DNA from: a bacterium
Lineage (GTDB): Bacteria > Actinomycetota > Acidimicrobiia > Spongiisociales > Spongiisociaceae
Direction: 5' to 3'
NCBI GenBank assembly: GCA_026710435.1
Contig: JAPOQZ010000266.1
Span: forward strand, 19,409-83,408
DNA: 64,000 nt
A program made the position numbers and the translations under genes. The notes beneath the pieces are model-generated. The model had not been told where the DNA came from and searched no databases. It saw only the letters and a list, made by a program, of their open reading frames with translations. The first letter of the stretch is position 1; every line of letters starts with the position of its first letter. Below, piece by piece: positions 51,057 to 58,680 of this stretch.

Positions 51057-53260
51057 GGATGGTAAGCCAGTTGCGCCAAGGCATAGGCATTGAGAACCAC
51101 GGGGTCGTTCCCCTCGACGACCGCTTCCCCCCAGGAGTCGAGGGCGGTCTCGTTAATGATGTCGAGCGCGCCGTCGAGGAACGGCAACCCGAATGAGCGG
51201 GCCAGTTCCTCGGCCGAGCCCCGATCCCACTCGGCTCGGGTGGTGAGCACCTCCAGCAGCTGCGAATGCGGCCTGTCCAGGCCTTCGATGATCGATCCCG
51301 GTTCCGGACCGTGTGAGTTCGACTCCGCCTCTGGTGGTAGATCGTCGTCCACGAAGATGTCGGTCAGCAGGCTCGCGACGCGGTTCGTCTCGGCGAGGCG
51401 GGCCTGGACTTTTTGGGGGTCCAGGGATACAGAACGGCGCCGCCCGGCGACCGAGCCGGCCTTGGGAAGTTCCCAGCGAGTGTCGGGCGCTCCCTCTCGA
51501 CCGGTGACCGGGCCGGTATCCCCCAAGTCGAGCGTATGGGCGCGGCTGTACAGGTGGGCTTCGTCGAGGCCCATGTGTTCGAACAACTTCTCCAGCATCG
51601 TGATCTCCTCGGGATTGACGGTCCCGTCAACTGCCGCCAGCTCGATCAGAAGACCCCCTACTCTCGGCAGATCGCCGGGCTCCATCGCCTTTACCCTTTT
51701 CTTGACTCCGTACACACGAGGTTTCCGGACACCGAGCAACGCCAGGTGTGCTCGCAACCTGAGCCGATCGGTGGCGTCCAGTCCGGGGATCCCCTCCAGA
51801 CGTTCGGCGAGAAACCGCTGCTCGGAGGGGTTGATCGTCCCGTCCGCGGCGGCCACCAGCGCACCCAGATAGACCAGTGACAGAGCGGCGCCGTACAGTG
51901 GAGTAGCTTTCGCGGGCGCACCCTCGGGAAGCGGGAACAGCACCGCTTGCGTACGGCGACCCGGCATGGGCGAACCGAAACGGACATCGGGTTCTATGCC
52001 CACTCCGATCTTGGCGAGTGTGGAAGCCAGGGCGAGGCCCTCGGTCTTGGTGAGTTTCTGGGTGCGGCCCGGCCACCAACGTTCCACCAGTTCATCGAGG
52101 AGGATCACTGACTTCCGGCCCCCGGCGAGTACCTCCGACGTCCAGGCGCGGAGATCATCGTGGACCGGACCGCCGCTCTCGGCGATGAGCACGTCGGGTA
52201 GCAGCCCGTGCGTGACCGGCGTCCCCACCCTGTCGGGGTAGCGTCCCACATAGCGGCTGTAGGAGTCCAGGTCATCGTCGCATTGTTCGGCCAACTCGTT
52301 CAGTTCGGTGATCAGCGCCGGCTCGAGCGCTACGTCAGGAATACCCTTGAGAGTGATGAACACTCCTCCGTCGAATCCGGGGGACGTCGCCCGGTAGGAG
52401 AGCCTGATCTTCCTGGCCGGCTTCGGTATCTGAAGACCATCTCCGAATCGCGCTCTGTATCGAAACCCGAACAGCTCGTCGAATTCGGCGGCAACGCGCT
52501 TGGACGGTGTTCGCAGCCGTCGCTCGGGATGGTGACGGAGGTAATGGAGAGCCCAACCGGCCGGGATGGGGGACCCCTTCGAGATACACTTGCCGATGCC
52601 GATCCGGATCGCTGCCGGAACGCCGAGCTTCACGCGACCGTCAACCCATGGGGAGGGCTGTACGTCGGTGTCGACCGACCGCACCCCCTCGATGAAGTCC
52701 AGCAGCTGACTGGCGCTCCGGGCGAATGAACGCTCCTTGTGATGGATGCCGAGGAGCCGTTCGATCTCGGCCAGGATCGTGGTGACCTCCGGAAGGTGGA
52801 GATCGGCGCCGAGGTCGGCGAACAGGCGCCGTTCGAGACCGTAGAAGAACAGCCACACGTAACCGATGGGAACCGACTTGTCACGGCGACCCCGGGCCAG
52901 CCACTTGAGATAGGCGGCGCGGGCGCGCGGGTTGGCCATTCTGTACGACGGGTTCTTGTTCACGGAAGCCCCGGTACGGTCCGGGGTTTTCCAGTGAACC
53001 GCAAGGTGAGGAACGATGAGGCTCGGCTCGGGTCCGCGTCCGTTCGCAGCCAGAGCGCCGTTACCGATGTAGACCATCCCGCCCTCGATCGAGCGGCCGG
53101 CCACGTCGATCCGTCCACCGGGAGGGACCCAGGTGGCCGGGCCTAGCCTGGATCGTCTCTCCGACCACCGGAGGTGGCCGCTGTCCCACCAGTAAGGCGT
53201 CGGACGGCCGGGCTCCGTGTTCCGTCCGGGACGGTTGGTCCTATGCCTGGGCCGGTTCAC
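51053..53260 (-). CDS. TerB-N/TerB-C domain protein, paralogue 2
   Basis: A 735-aa protein. GTG 53260 is chosen because AAAGGGGAATT precedes it and the context matches paralogue 1's start base for base; an ORF-only start 68 codons upstream looks artificial. The N-terminus is short and basic (NRPRHRTNRPGRN). TerB-N has RSIEGGMVYIGNGAL and ARAAYLKWLARGRRDKSVPIGYVWLFFYGLERRLFADLGADL. Central TerB-like acidic helices are VAAADGTINPSEQRFLAERLEG and ELAAVDGTVNPEEITMLEKLF, and TerB-C has LDPQKVQARLAETNRVASLLTDIFVDD. First gene of the operon. Tandem duplication with divergence suggests the two act as distinct subunits. Confidence 0.85.
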   Translation of the reverse strand: MNRPRHRTNRPGRNTEPGRPTPYWWDSGHLRWSERRSRLGPATWVPPGGRIDVAGRSIEGGMVYIGNGALAANGRGPEPSLIVPHLAVHWKTPDRTGASVNKNPSYRMANPRARAAYLKWLARGRRDKSVPIGYVWLFFYGLERRLFADLGADLHLPEVTTILAEIERLLGIHHKERSFARSASQLLDFIEGVRSVDTDVQPSPWVDGRVKLGVPAAIRIGIGKCISKGSPIPAGWALHYLRHHPERRLRTPSKRVAAEFDELFGFRYRARFGDGLQIPKPARKIRLSYRATSPGFDGGVFITLKGIPDVALEPALITELNELAEQCDDDLDSYSRYVGRYPDRVGTPVTHGLLPDVLIAESGGPVHDDLRAWTSEVLAGGRKSVILLDELVERWWPGRTQKLTKTEGLALASTLAKIGVGIEPDVRFGSPMPGRRTQAVLFPLPEGAPAKATPLYGAALSLVYLGALVAAADGTINPSEQRFLAERLEGIPGLDATDRLRLRAHLALLGVRKPRVYGVKKRVKAMEPGDLPRVGGLLIELAAVDGTVNPEEITMLEKLFEHMGLDEAHLYSRAHTLDLGDTGPVTGREGAPDTRWELPKAGSVAGRRRSVSLDPQKVQARLAETNRVASLLTDIFVDDDLPPEAESNSHGPEPGSIIEGLDRPHSQLLEVLTTRAEWDRGSAEELARSFGLPFLDGALDIINETALDSWGEAVVEGNDPVVLNAYALAQLAYHP

Positions 53261-53623
53261 AATTCCCCTTTCAGGTGCCGTCTTCGGCCGGAGGGGAAGT
53301 GTCCGATCGGCATGCTGCCGCGAACGACCATTATGATAACGACATCCCACGACTCCGAAGAGTTTCAGGCCCCGCGAGGGTGCATCGCGAGGGTGCATAC
53401 TGTACGGATGCGTCGCAAAGGAGCGTGGATAGGTGCTCACTTGGGGTATCACCGAGGAGGCCAACTGCTGGGTCCGAGCGGATGAACAGGGGACATTCCA
53501 AGTGGAAACCGGAACTGTCTTTGCCGGGGACGGTCGCGGTTCTCCTATCCGCGCACCCTCTCAGATGACTGCACGCAGAGGATCACGTCGCCGAGGCGCT
53601 CGCCGACGCCCGATGAGCTTCCC
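53261..53623. other. Intergenic region between the divergent TerB and MmgE operons
   Basis: It holds the promoters of two divergent operons. An AT-rich patch (TTATCATAAT on the minus strand, about 53328-53340) is a candidate minus-10 for the TerB operon. The 13-bp tandem repeat lies beyond it. A 64-aa plus-strand frame from 53433 has a ribosome-like site but no family; it is not called. Confidence 0.35.
53373..53398. repeat. Two perfect tandem 13-bp copies (CGCGAGGGTGCAT)
   Basis: The unit occurs at 53373-53385 and again at 53386-53398, about 115 bases upstream of the TerB operon start and 225 upstream of the MmgE operon. Two head-to-tail copies suit cooperative binding of a regulator. Confidence 0.5.
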
Positions 53624-54442
53624 GTGACCGGCATTACCAAGGAAATCGCTCTGTGGATCGAGACGATCCGTCCGGAGGCCATCGAGGACGGCACGCGTGG
53701 GGTTGTCTCCGGCTTGATCGACAGTGTCCTGACTACGACCGGCAAGCAGTGGGGTAACACCCGCCCGGATCCTGCTCCTTCCGGCGCCGACCCGTGCGGT
53801 TATGCCTACGCGTTGGCCTCCGGCCTGCGCGCAGATCCGCTGCCGGACCAGCATGCCCCCCTCATGGACCTCGCCGCGCCGGTAGTTGGAGCATCCCTCG
53901 CCACCGCGGCCCATCACCGCTGTTCGGGTGCATCGCTGGGCGCCTCCATTGTGGCCGGATGCGAGCTGGGTCTGATGCTGGCCGAGTTGGCGGGCGCGGG
54001 GGCTCCCCTCCTGTTCGCCCCGTTGGCGGCGCCCGCTGCTGCTGCGGCCGCCGCCAGAGTCCTCGATCTCCGTTCCGACCAACTCGTCTCGGCTGTCGGA
54101 ATCGGCGTGAGCAGTACGGTTGGCGCCGCCGTCACTACCGATGTTGCTTGGCAAGCGGGGAAGTCGGCTTCCAATGGGGTGCTGGCCGCCTTGCTGGCCA
54201 GCGAAGGCTTCACCGGCCCCCCGGATGCCATCGAGCATCCCCGCGGTCTTCTGGGAGCGGTCTTCAACGTCGGTTCCGCGGAAGGGAAGGCCACGTTCGG
54301 GAATCGGATAGCTGCCATGGGTCCGCTGGTTGCTTCGGCGCGACCGGACCCGGACATAGGAGCCGAGGTGGCCGGACTGTGGGAGTTGGAGAGGGCCGAT
54401 GCGTTGATTACCGCCGCGGTTCCGGACTGGAGACGACCGTGA
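53624..54442 (+). CDS. MmgE/PrpD-like protein, short form
   Basis: A 272-aa protein with the helical N-terminal part of MmgE/PrpD (IRPEAIEDGTRGVVSGLIDSVLTTTG; HHRCSGASLGASIVAGCELG; later helices rich in Ala). It lacks most of the C-terminal domain that the full-length members at 41589 and 54439 have, so it is either a specialised short subunit or half of a heteromer with the next gene. The start is GTG 53624. The stop overlaps the GTG of the full-length gene (GTGA), supporting a paired product. Confidence 0.75.
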   Translation: MTGITKEIALWIETIRPEAIEDGTRGVVSGLIDSVLTTTGKQWGNTRPDPAPSGADPCGYAYALASGLRADPLPDQHAPLMDLAAPVVGASLATAAHHRCSGASLGASIVAGCELGLMLAELAGAGAPLLFAPLAAPAAAAAAARVLDLRSDQLVSAVGIGVSSTVGAAVTTDVAWQAGKSASNGVLAALLASEGFTGPPDAIEHPRGLLGAVFNVGSAEGKATFGNRIAAMGPLVASARPDPDIGAEVAGLWELERADALITAAVPDWRRP

Positions 54443-55773
54443 GCGCGGCCGCGGTTCTACCCGAGTTGGCGGACTTCGCTCTCGAACCCCTCGATCAGCC
54501 CGAGGATGTCCTCCACGCCGGTCGGCGCTCCCTGCTCAACGCCGTGGCGCTGGCGGTCGGAGCGGCCCGGCATCCTGCAGTCGAGGCTGCTTGTCGCGTG
54601 GTCTCGCGCCTCACGCGGAAGGCGGAGGCGTCGATTCCGGGCCGGCCTGATCGGGTGGAAGCAGAGTGGGCGGTCTTCGTGGGCGGAATAGCGGTACACG
54701 CCGAGGACTACGACGACACCCACCTGGCCACGGTCGTCCATCCCGGCGCGCCGGTAGTTCCTGCTGCACTCGCAGTATCCGAACTGTGCGGGAGCAGTGG
54801 GCGCGAGATGCTCGAGGCGGTGGTGATGGGGGTGGAGGTTGCGTGCCGGATGGGCCTCGGACTCGGGCCGGGTCACTTCGACCGCGGGTGGCACCTCACC
54901 GGCTCCACCGGCCGCTACGGCGCGGCTGCGGCCGCGGCTCGCCTGGCCGGGCTGGACGCGGCTGCGCTTGCCTCGGTCTGGGCCCGCTGCGCAGCCGAGA
55001 CGGCCGGGGTGCAGGCGGCGTTCGGCACCATGACCAAGCCGTACCATCCCGGCAAGGCCGCCTACGACGGGATCCTGGCCGTGCGGGATGCCCTGGACGC
55101 TCATCGGCCTCGTCCGATGAGCGCGGAGCAGGAGACAACTATGTTCCGCGCACTGGGTCCCGACCCGGATCCATCCAAGGTCATTGCCGGCCTCGGCGAG
55201 ACGTGGGAGATTGCGCGGAACACGTTCAAGCCCTATGCCTGCGGGATCGTGAGCCATCCGGTCATAGATGCGGCGGTCGAAGCCCGGACCCGCGGTGTGG
55301 ACGGGATCACTCGTGTCACGGTTACCGTCAACCCCATCGTGCTCGACGTGATGGGCGTCCAGGAACCCGCCAACGGCCTGGAGTCGAAGTTCAGCGTGTA
55401 CCACTGTGCAGCCATCGGTCTCCTCGACGGGATGGGAGGTCCTCCGCAATTCTCCGACGACCGGGTGAACTCTCCCGACACCGGCGCGCTCCGCCGTAAG
55501 GTCGATGTGGTCACCGACCAGAACATGGAGCGAGACGAGGCCCGCCTAGCGGTCGATCTGTCGGACGGGCGGCGGATCGACGTGACGATTGACCACGCAA
55601 GAGGGAGCGTCGAACGGCCGATGACCGACGAAGATCTCGCGTTCAAGGCTCGCGCCGTTATGCAGCCCGTCATCGGTGATGCCGCCGATGACCTCATCGA
55701 CATGGTGTATTCCGTCGAAGCCTACGGAGCGCGGGACATCACGCAGGTGGCTTCTGGAAGAGCTACGCGGTGA
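54439..55773 (+). CDS. MmgE/PrpD family protein
   Basis: A 444-aa full-length member, starting at GTG 54439. The helical domain has HAEDYDDTHLATVVHPGAPVVPAALAVSELCG, the conserved DDTH active-site region. TKPYHPGKAAYDGILAVRDAL matches the family's Lys/His motif, and the C-terminal domain begins VTRVTVTVNPIVLDVMG-like and ends around residue 440. It probably dehydrates, decarboxylates or epimerises a dicarboxylate-like substrate. It is sandwiched by overlapping genes: short MmgE upstream and isochorismatase downstream (GTGA at both joints). Confidence 0.87.
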   Translation: MSAAAVLPELADFALEPLDQPEDVLHAGRRSLLNAVALAVGAARHPAVEAACRVVSRLTRKAEASIPGRPDRVEAEWAVFVGGIAVHAEDYDDTHLATVVHPGAPVVPAALAVSELCGSSGREMLEAVVMGVEVACRMGLGLGPGHFDRGWHLTGSTGRYGAAAAAARLAGLDAAALASVWARCAAETAGVQAAFGTMTKPYHPGKAAYDGILAVRDALDAHRPRPMSAEQETTMFRALGPDPDPSKVIAGLGETWEIARNTFKPYACGIVSHPVIDAAVEARTRGVDGITRVTVTVNPIVLDVMGVQEPANGLESKFSVYHCAAIGLLDGMGGPPQFSDDRVNSPDTGALRRKVDVVTDQNMERDEARLAVDLSDGRRIDVTIDHARGSVERPMTDEDLAFKARAVMQPVIGDAADDLIDMVYSVEAYGARDITQVASGRATR

Positions 55774-56429
55774 ACGGAAACATCCAGGTCAGATCGGACC
55801 TCGCCGACAAGTGCTCACCCCCGGTTGCAGCCTTGGTGATAGTCGACATGGTGAACGACTTCGTACATCCTCAGGGTCTCACCGCCACGCGCAGCGGCCG
55901 CTCGGTTGACGCCGGTCGAGCTGCAATCGGGCCTATCGGCGAACTGGCGAGCGCGGCGCGATCGGCGGGTGTGCCGGTGGTGCATGTGCAGCACTCGACC
56001 CTGCCCGGGAACGCCAGCCACTCAGGGTCGTGGGTGGACGCTCGTGGACGGGCCACCTACAGCTCGCTCGACATCTGTCTCGACGGTACGTGGGGCCAGC
56101 AGGTGGTGGACGAACTGGCGCCCGAAGCGGGGGATCTGGTGGTCAAGAAGCATCGCTACAGCGGGTTCGCTCGCACCGAACTCGACGAATTGCTCAGGGA
56201 GCGGGGGACGGAGACCATAGTCGTTTGCGGGGTATCGACCAACGTATGCGTCGAGTCGACCGCCCGGCAGGGCTTCGACCTCGACTACTACGTGGTGATG
56301 CCAGAGGACGCCTGCGCCTCGTGGAACTCCCACTTGCATGGGGCGGCGCTGGAGACGGCCCGCCATCGCTATGCAGTGGTCTGCTCGGCGCCGGACGTGA
56401 TCTCGATATGGCAGGATTGGAGGCCATGA
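55770..56429 (+). CDS. Isochorismatase/cysteine hydrolase family protein
   Basis: A 219-aa member of the cysteine-hydrolase fold. The catalytic triad is readable: Asp26 in LVIVDMVNDF, Lys126/127 in VVKKHRYSGF and Cys160 in GVSTNVCVESTAR. Such enzymes cleave amides (for example nicotinamide, ureidoacrylate or N-carbamoyl sarcosine) or isochorismate. GTG 55770 overlaps the previous stop, and the next gene starts within its own stop (ATG 56426). The DxxNDF and STNVCVEST motifs are closest to the amidase branch. The substrate is likely an amide intermediate of the same pathway. Confidence 0.88.
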   Translation: MNGNIQVRSDLADKCSPPVAALVIVDMVNDFVHPQGLTATRSGRSVDAGRAAIGPIGELASAARSAGVPVVHVQHSTLPGNASHSGSWVDARGRATYSSLDICLDGTWGQQVVDELAPEAGDLVVKKHRYSGFARTELDELLRERGTETIVVCGVSTNVCVESTARQGFDLDYYVVMPEDACASWNSHLHGAALETARHRYAVVCSAPDVISIWQDWRP

Positions 56430-57298
56430 GCAGATCAAGGATCCCCTTCGCCCAGTCCTGGAACCGGGGTCCGGTGGGACCTCCCGGCGGGAAGCCGGTC
56501 ATCGTTCACCTGGTCGTCAACCTGGAGTTGTGGCGTTTCGACGCCGCCCTGCCCAGGTCCTTGCTGCCCGCTCCCCATGGCGAGCCACGGATACCCGACG
56601 TGCCGAACTACTCGTGGGTCGAGTACGGTCTCCGCAGCGGTTTGCCGCGCATTATGAACCTGTTCGATACCTTCGGGGTGCCGGCGTCAGCCTCAGTCAA
56701 CTCCATGCTATTCGAGACTGAACCCGCCATCGGAGAACGGGTGGTAGCAGCCGGATGGGAGCTGGTCGGCCATGGAACCGAGCAGCGCTCCCTCGCCGCC
56801 GAGAGCGAGCACGACACTATTCGTACCACGCTCGACATGCTCGAAAGCTTCTCCGGAACGCGCCCGCGAGGGTGGCTCAGTCCGGGGCTCCAAGAGACGT
56901 TCGACAGTCCCGACCACCTGGTCGAGGCAGGTGTCGACTACGTCCTCGACTGGGCGGTAGACGACCTGCCTGTCTGGATGGATACCCGCCACGGGTCGCT
57001 GCTGGCCGTTCCCTACAACCTCGAGATCAACGACAGCCTCCTGTTCGGCGTCGAGAAACATCCCTCCAGGGAGTTCGTGGTCCGCCTCTCCGACACCCTC
57101 GATGTCTACGAGCAGGAGACACGGGCGGTTCCAAGGATCCTCAGCCTCGGACTGCATCCCCATATCATCGGGATCCCCCACCGTTTCAAGTACCTCGAGG
57201 AGGCTCTGAACATCCTGTCCGAACGATCCGATACCGTGTTCATGACCGGCTCCGCCATCAACGACTGGTACCGGTCCGCCGTGCCACCACCCTCGTAG
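56426..57298 (+). CDS. Polysaccharide deacetylase-fold protein (amidohydrolase-like)
   Basis: A 290-aa protein of the carbohydrate esterase 4/polysaccharide deacetylase fold, similar to PuuE-type allantoinases. It starts at ATG 56426 after GGAGG. VHLVVNLELWRF corresponds to the first strand, where the catalytic Asp of DxD is replaced by an ELW stretch. GWELVGHGTEQRSL has the metal-binding His, FSGTRPRGWLSPGLQET is the family's Arg/Pro motif, and LGLHPHIIGIPHR gives the C-terminal His. Position in the operon with an isochorismatase-type amidase suggests ureide- or amide-type substrates rather than polysaccharide. Confidence 0.8.
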   Translation: MSRSRIPFAQSWNRGPVGPPGGKPVIVHLVVNLELWRFDAALPRSLLPAPHGEPRIPDVPNYSWVEYGLRSGLPRIMNLFDTFGVPASASVNSMLFETEPAIGERVVAAGWELVGHGTEQRSLAAESEHDTIRTTLDMLESFSGTRPRGWLSPGLQETFDSPDHLVEAGVDYVLDWAVDDLPVWMDTRHGSLLAVPYNLEINDSLLFGVEKHPSREFVVRLSDTLDVYEQETRAVPRILSLGLHPHIIGIPHRFKYLEEALNILSERSDTVFMTGSAINDWYRSAVPPPS

Positions 57299-57314
57299 CG
57301 AAAGGAAGGTGCCC

Positions 57315-57632
57315 ATGAGCGTCGTGAAGATCAACGCCATAACGGTGCCCGAAGGGATGGGGCCTGAAATCGAGAAGCGTTTCGCGGGAAATGCCCGCCA
57401 GGTCGAGACGGTGGAAGGCTTCGAGGGATTCGAACTCCTTCGGCCCGCGGACGGCGGTGATCGCTACTTCGTGTACACGAGATGGCGCTCTGAGGAGGAC
57501 TTCCGGCGCTGGATGAGTAGCGAGCGGTTCGCCAGAGGGCACGCACAGTCGGACCGTTCCTCCGGCCGACCTCCAGTAGCGACGGCGTCCGAACTCCTAT
57601 CCTTCGAAGTAGTCGAGTTGGTACGACCATAG
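57315..57632 (+). CDS. Antibiotic-biosynthesis-monooxygenase (ABM) domain protein
   Basis: A 105-aa ferredoxin-like beta-alpha-beta protein. VVKINAITVPEGMGPEIEKRF, VETVEGFEGFELLRP and YFVYTRWRSEEDFRRWM are the conserved strands and helix of ABM/HmoA-type heme-degrading or quinol monooxygenases, and the central Trp is present. ATG 57315 follows AAGGAAGG with optimal spacing. Members act as dimers on quinols or heme. It is the last gene of the MmgE-isochorismatase-deacetylase cluster, 16 bases after the deacetylase. Confidence 0.85.
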   Translation: MSVVKINAITVPEGMGPEIEKRFAGNARQVETVEGFEGFELLRPADGGDRYFVYTRWRSEEDFRRWMSSERFARGHAQSDRSSGRPPVATASELLSFEVVELVRP

Positions 57633-57715
57633 GATTCGCGGTTCCGTAGCGACTGAGCGCAGCGTGAACGTGCCTAGCGCTGACTCTTCATGTTTCCAGA
57701 CTTACCGGGAGGGCC
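57633..57715. repeat. Repeat C fragment joined to repeat B fragment
   Basis: Bases 57633-57674 resemble the end of repeat C (CGCGGTTCC ... GCAGCGTGAAC). After TA 57675-57676 the next 39 bases match the left end of family B (TGACTCTTCATGTTTCCAGAC). The same C-TA-B junction occurs at 3487. Confidence 0.5.
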
Positions 57716-57721
57716 AGGTTC

Positions 57722-58384
57722 CTACGGCTTGGCGATTCCCAGCAGGGCTAGCAGGGCCACCAGGGACCAGATGGTGAACACGAAGGGGTAGCTGCGGCGC
57801 ATGGCCGAGCGGAGGGTGTCGTTGACTTCCGGACTCGGTCCGTCGGACACGAGTTGGGCGAAAGCCGGCCCGAAGGGTTTGAGGGTGAGGCGGATCCCGG
57901 CGCCCGAAGCGACGATGATGCCGAAGAGGCCGATCTTCAGGGCGAGCCAGTTCTCGCTGAACGGTGCGTCCGTGATCAAGGACACGAGACCCGTGGCGAT
58001 CAGGACCAACACGAGGATCGCCCTGAACCACACGTCGAAACGCTCCGCGGTCCGGCCCGGCACGGTTCCGGTCTTGAAACGGATGTACCAGGTCAGACCC
58101 AGCCAGGCCAGTCCCAGTACCCACACCAGCCCGAGCCAGACGCCGGTGATCGGGGAGATCCCGGTCGCGGCAGCGAGCGAGAAACCGATCGGCAGCATCA
58201 TCACATGGGAGGTGCGGGGCGCCATGTCGATGGTGAACAGGATCTTGGCGGCGATAGCCCGGCCCGGAACGGGGAGCTTGTCGTTTATCAGCGAGCGGGC
58301 CGAGATGAACACGCCGATGTCGGCGCCGAGCCAGTAGACGAACAGCAGCACGTGAACCCACAGCAGTACTTCGTATCCGGTCAT
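57722..58384 (-). CDS. Multi-pass membrane protein of the tungsten-oxidoreductase operon
   Basis: A 220-aa protein with five to six hydrophobic helices, paralogous to 13036-13743 (shared HVLLFVYWLGADIGVFISA, FTIDMAPRTSHVMMLPIGF, WLALKIGLFGIIVASGAGIR). It starts at ATG 58384, overlapping the ferredoxin stop (ATGA). Conserved His and Met may coordinate heme or metal. By context it may pass electrons from the ferredoxin/aldehyde oxidoreductase pair to the membrane quinone pool, but no cofactor motif proves it. Confidence 0.78.
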   Translation of the reverse strand: MTGYEVLLWVHVLLFVYWLGADIGVFISARSLINDKLPVPGRAIAAKILFTIDMAPRTSHVMMLPIGFSLAAATGISPITGVWLGLVWVLGLAWLGLTWYIRFKTGTVPGRTAERFDVWFRAILVLVLIATGLVSLITDAPFSENWLALKIGLFGIIVASGAGIRLTLKPFGPAFAQLVSDGPSPEVNDTLRSAMRRSYPFVFTIWSLVALLALLGIAKP

Positions 58385-58680
58385 GGCCTCGTCGGCGCTT
58401 TCAGTCGTGTCAGCTCGATGGCATCGTAATGGCAGAAGAAGCTGCAGTACCCGCATGCGTCGCATTCGGCCGTGAAACGGGCGTCCCAGCGGCCCTCCTG
58501 CACGTCGTCCGGCTGGATGTCGATGAAGGCGACGACCGGGTTGAACTCCTGGAACTTCACCCACGAGCAGGCGATCTGGCAGAGCTGGCACCCGGTGCAG
58601 TTGTCCGAGATGGTCAGCATGTGCTTGCCGCCCATGGTCACCTCGGCTGATTTGGGTCCCTCGTGGGCCTTTACAGGCAC
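58381..58680 (-). CDS. Two-cluster [4Fe-4S] ferredoxin-like protein
   Basis: A 99-aa iron-sulfur protein. Two clusters are readable: CTGCQLCQIAC and CDACGYCSFFC, each Cx2Cx2Cx3C and so able to bind one [4Fe-4S]. The GTG at 58680 overlaps the end of the first oxidoreductase gene by 10 bases; a shorter start at ATG 58635 is possible. The protein is the expected electron acceptor of tungsten-type aldehyde oxidoreductases and passes electrons on, probably to the membrane protein encoded next. Confidence 0.85.
   Translation of the reverse strand: MPVKAHEGPKSAEVTMGGKHMLTISDNCTGCQLCQIACSWVKFQEFNPVVAFIDIQPDDVQEGRWDARFTAECDACGYCSFFCHYDAIELTRLKAPTRP

Noticed and set aside
53433..53627. 64-aa frame with an AAGGAG-like site
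   Set aside because: There is no recognised family, and it overlaps the start of the MmgE gene and the likely promoter region. A chance ORF is as likely.
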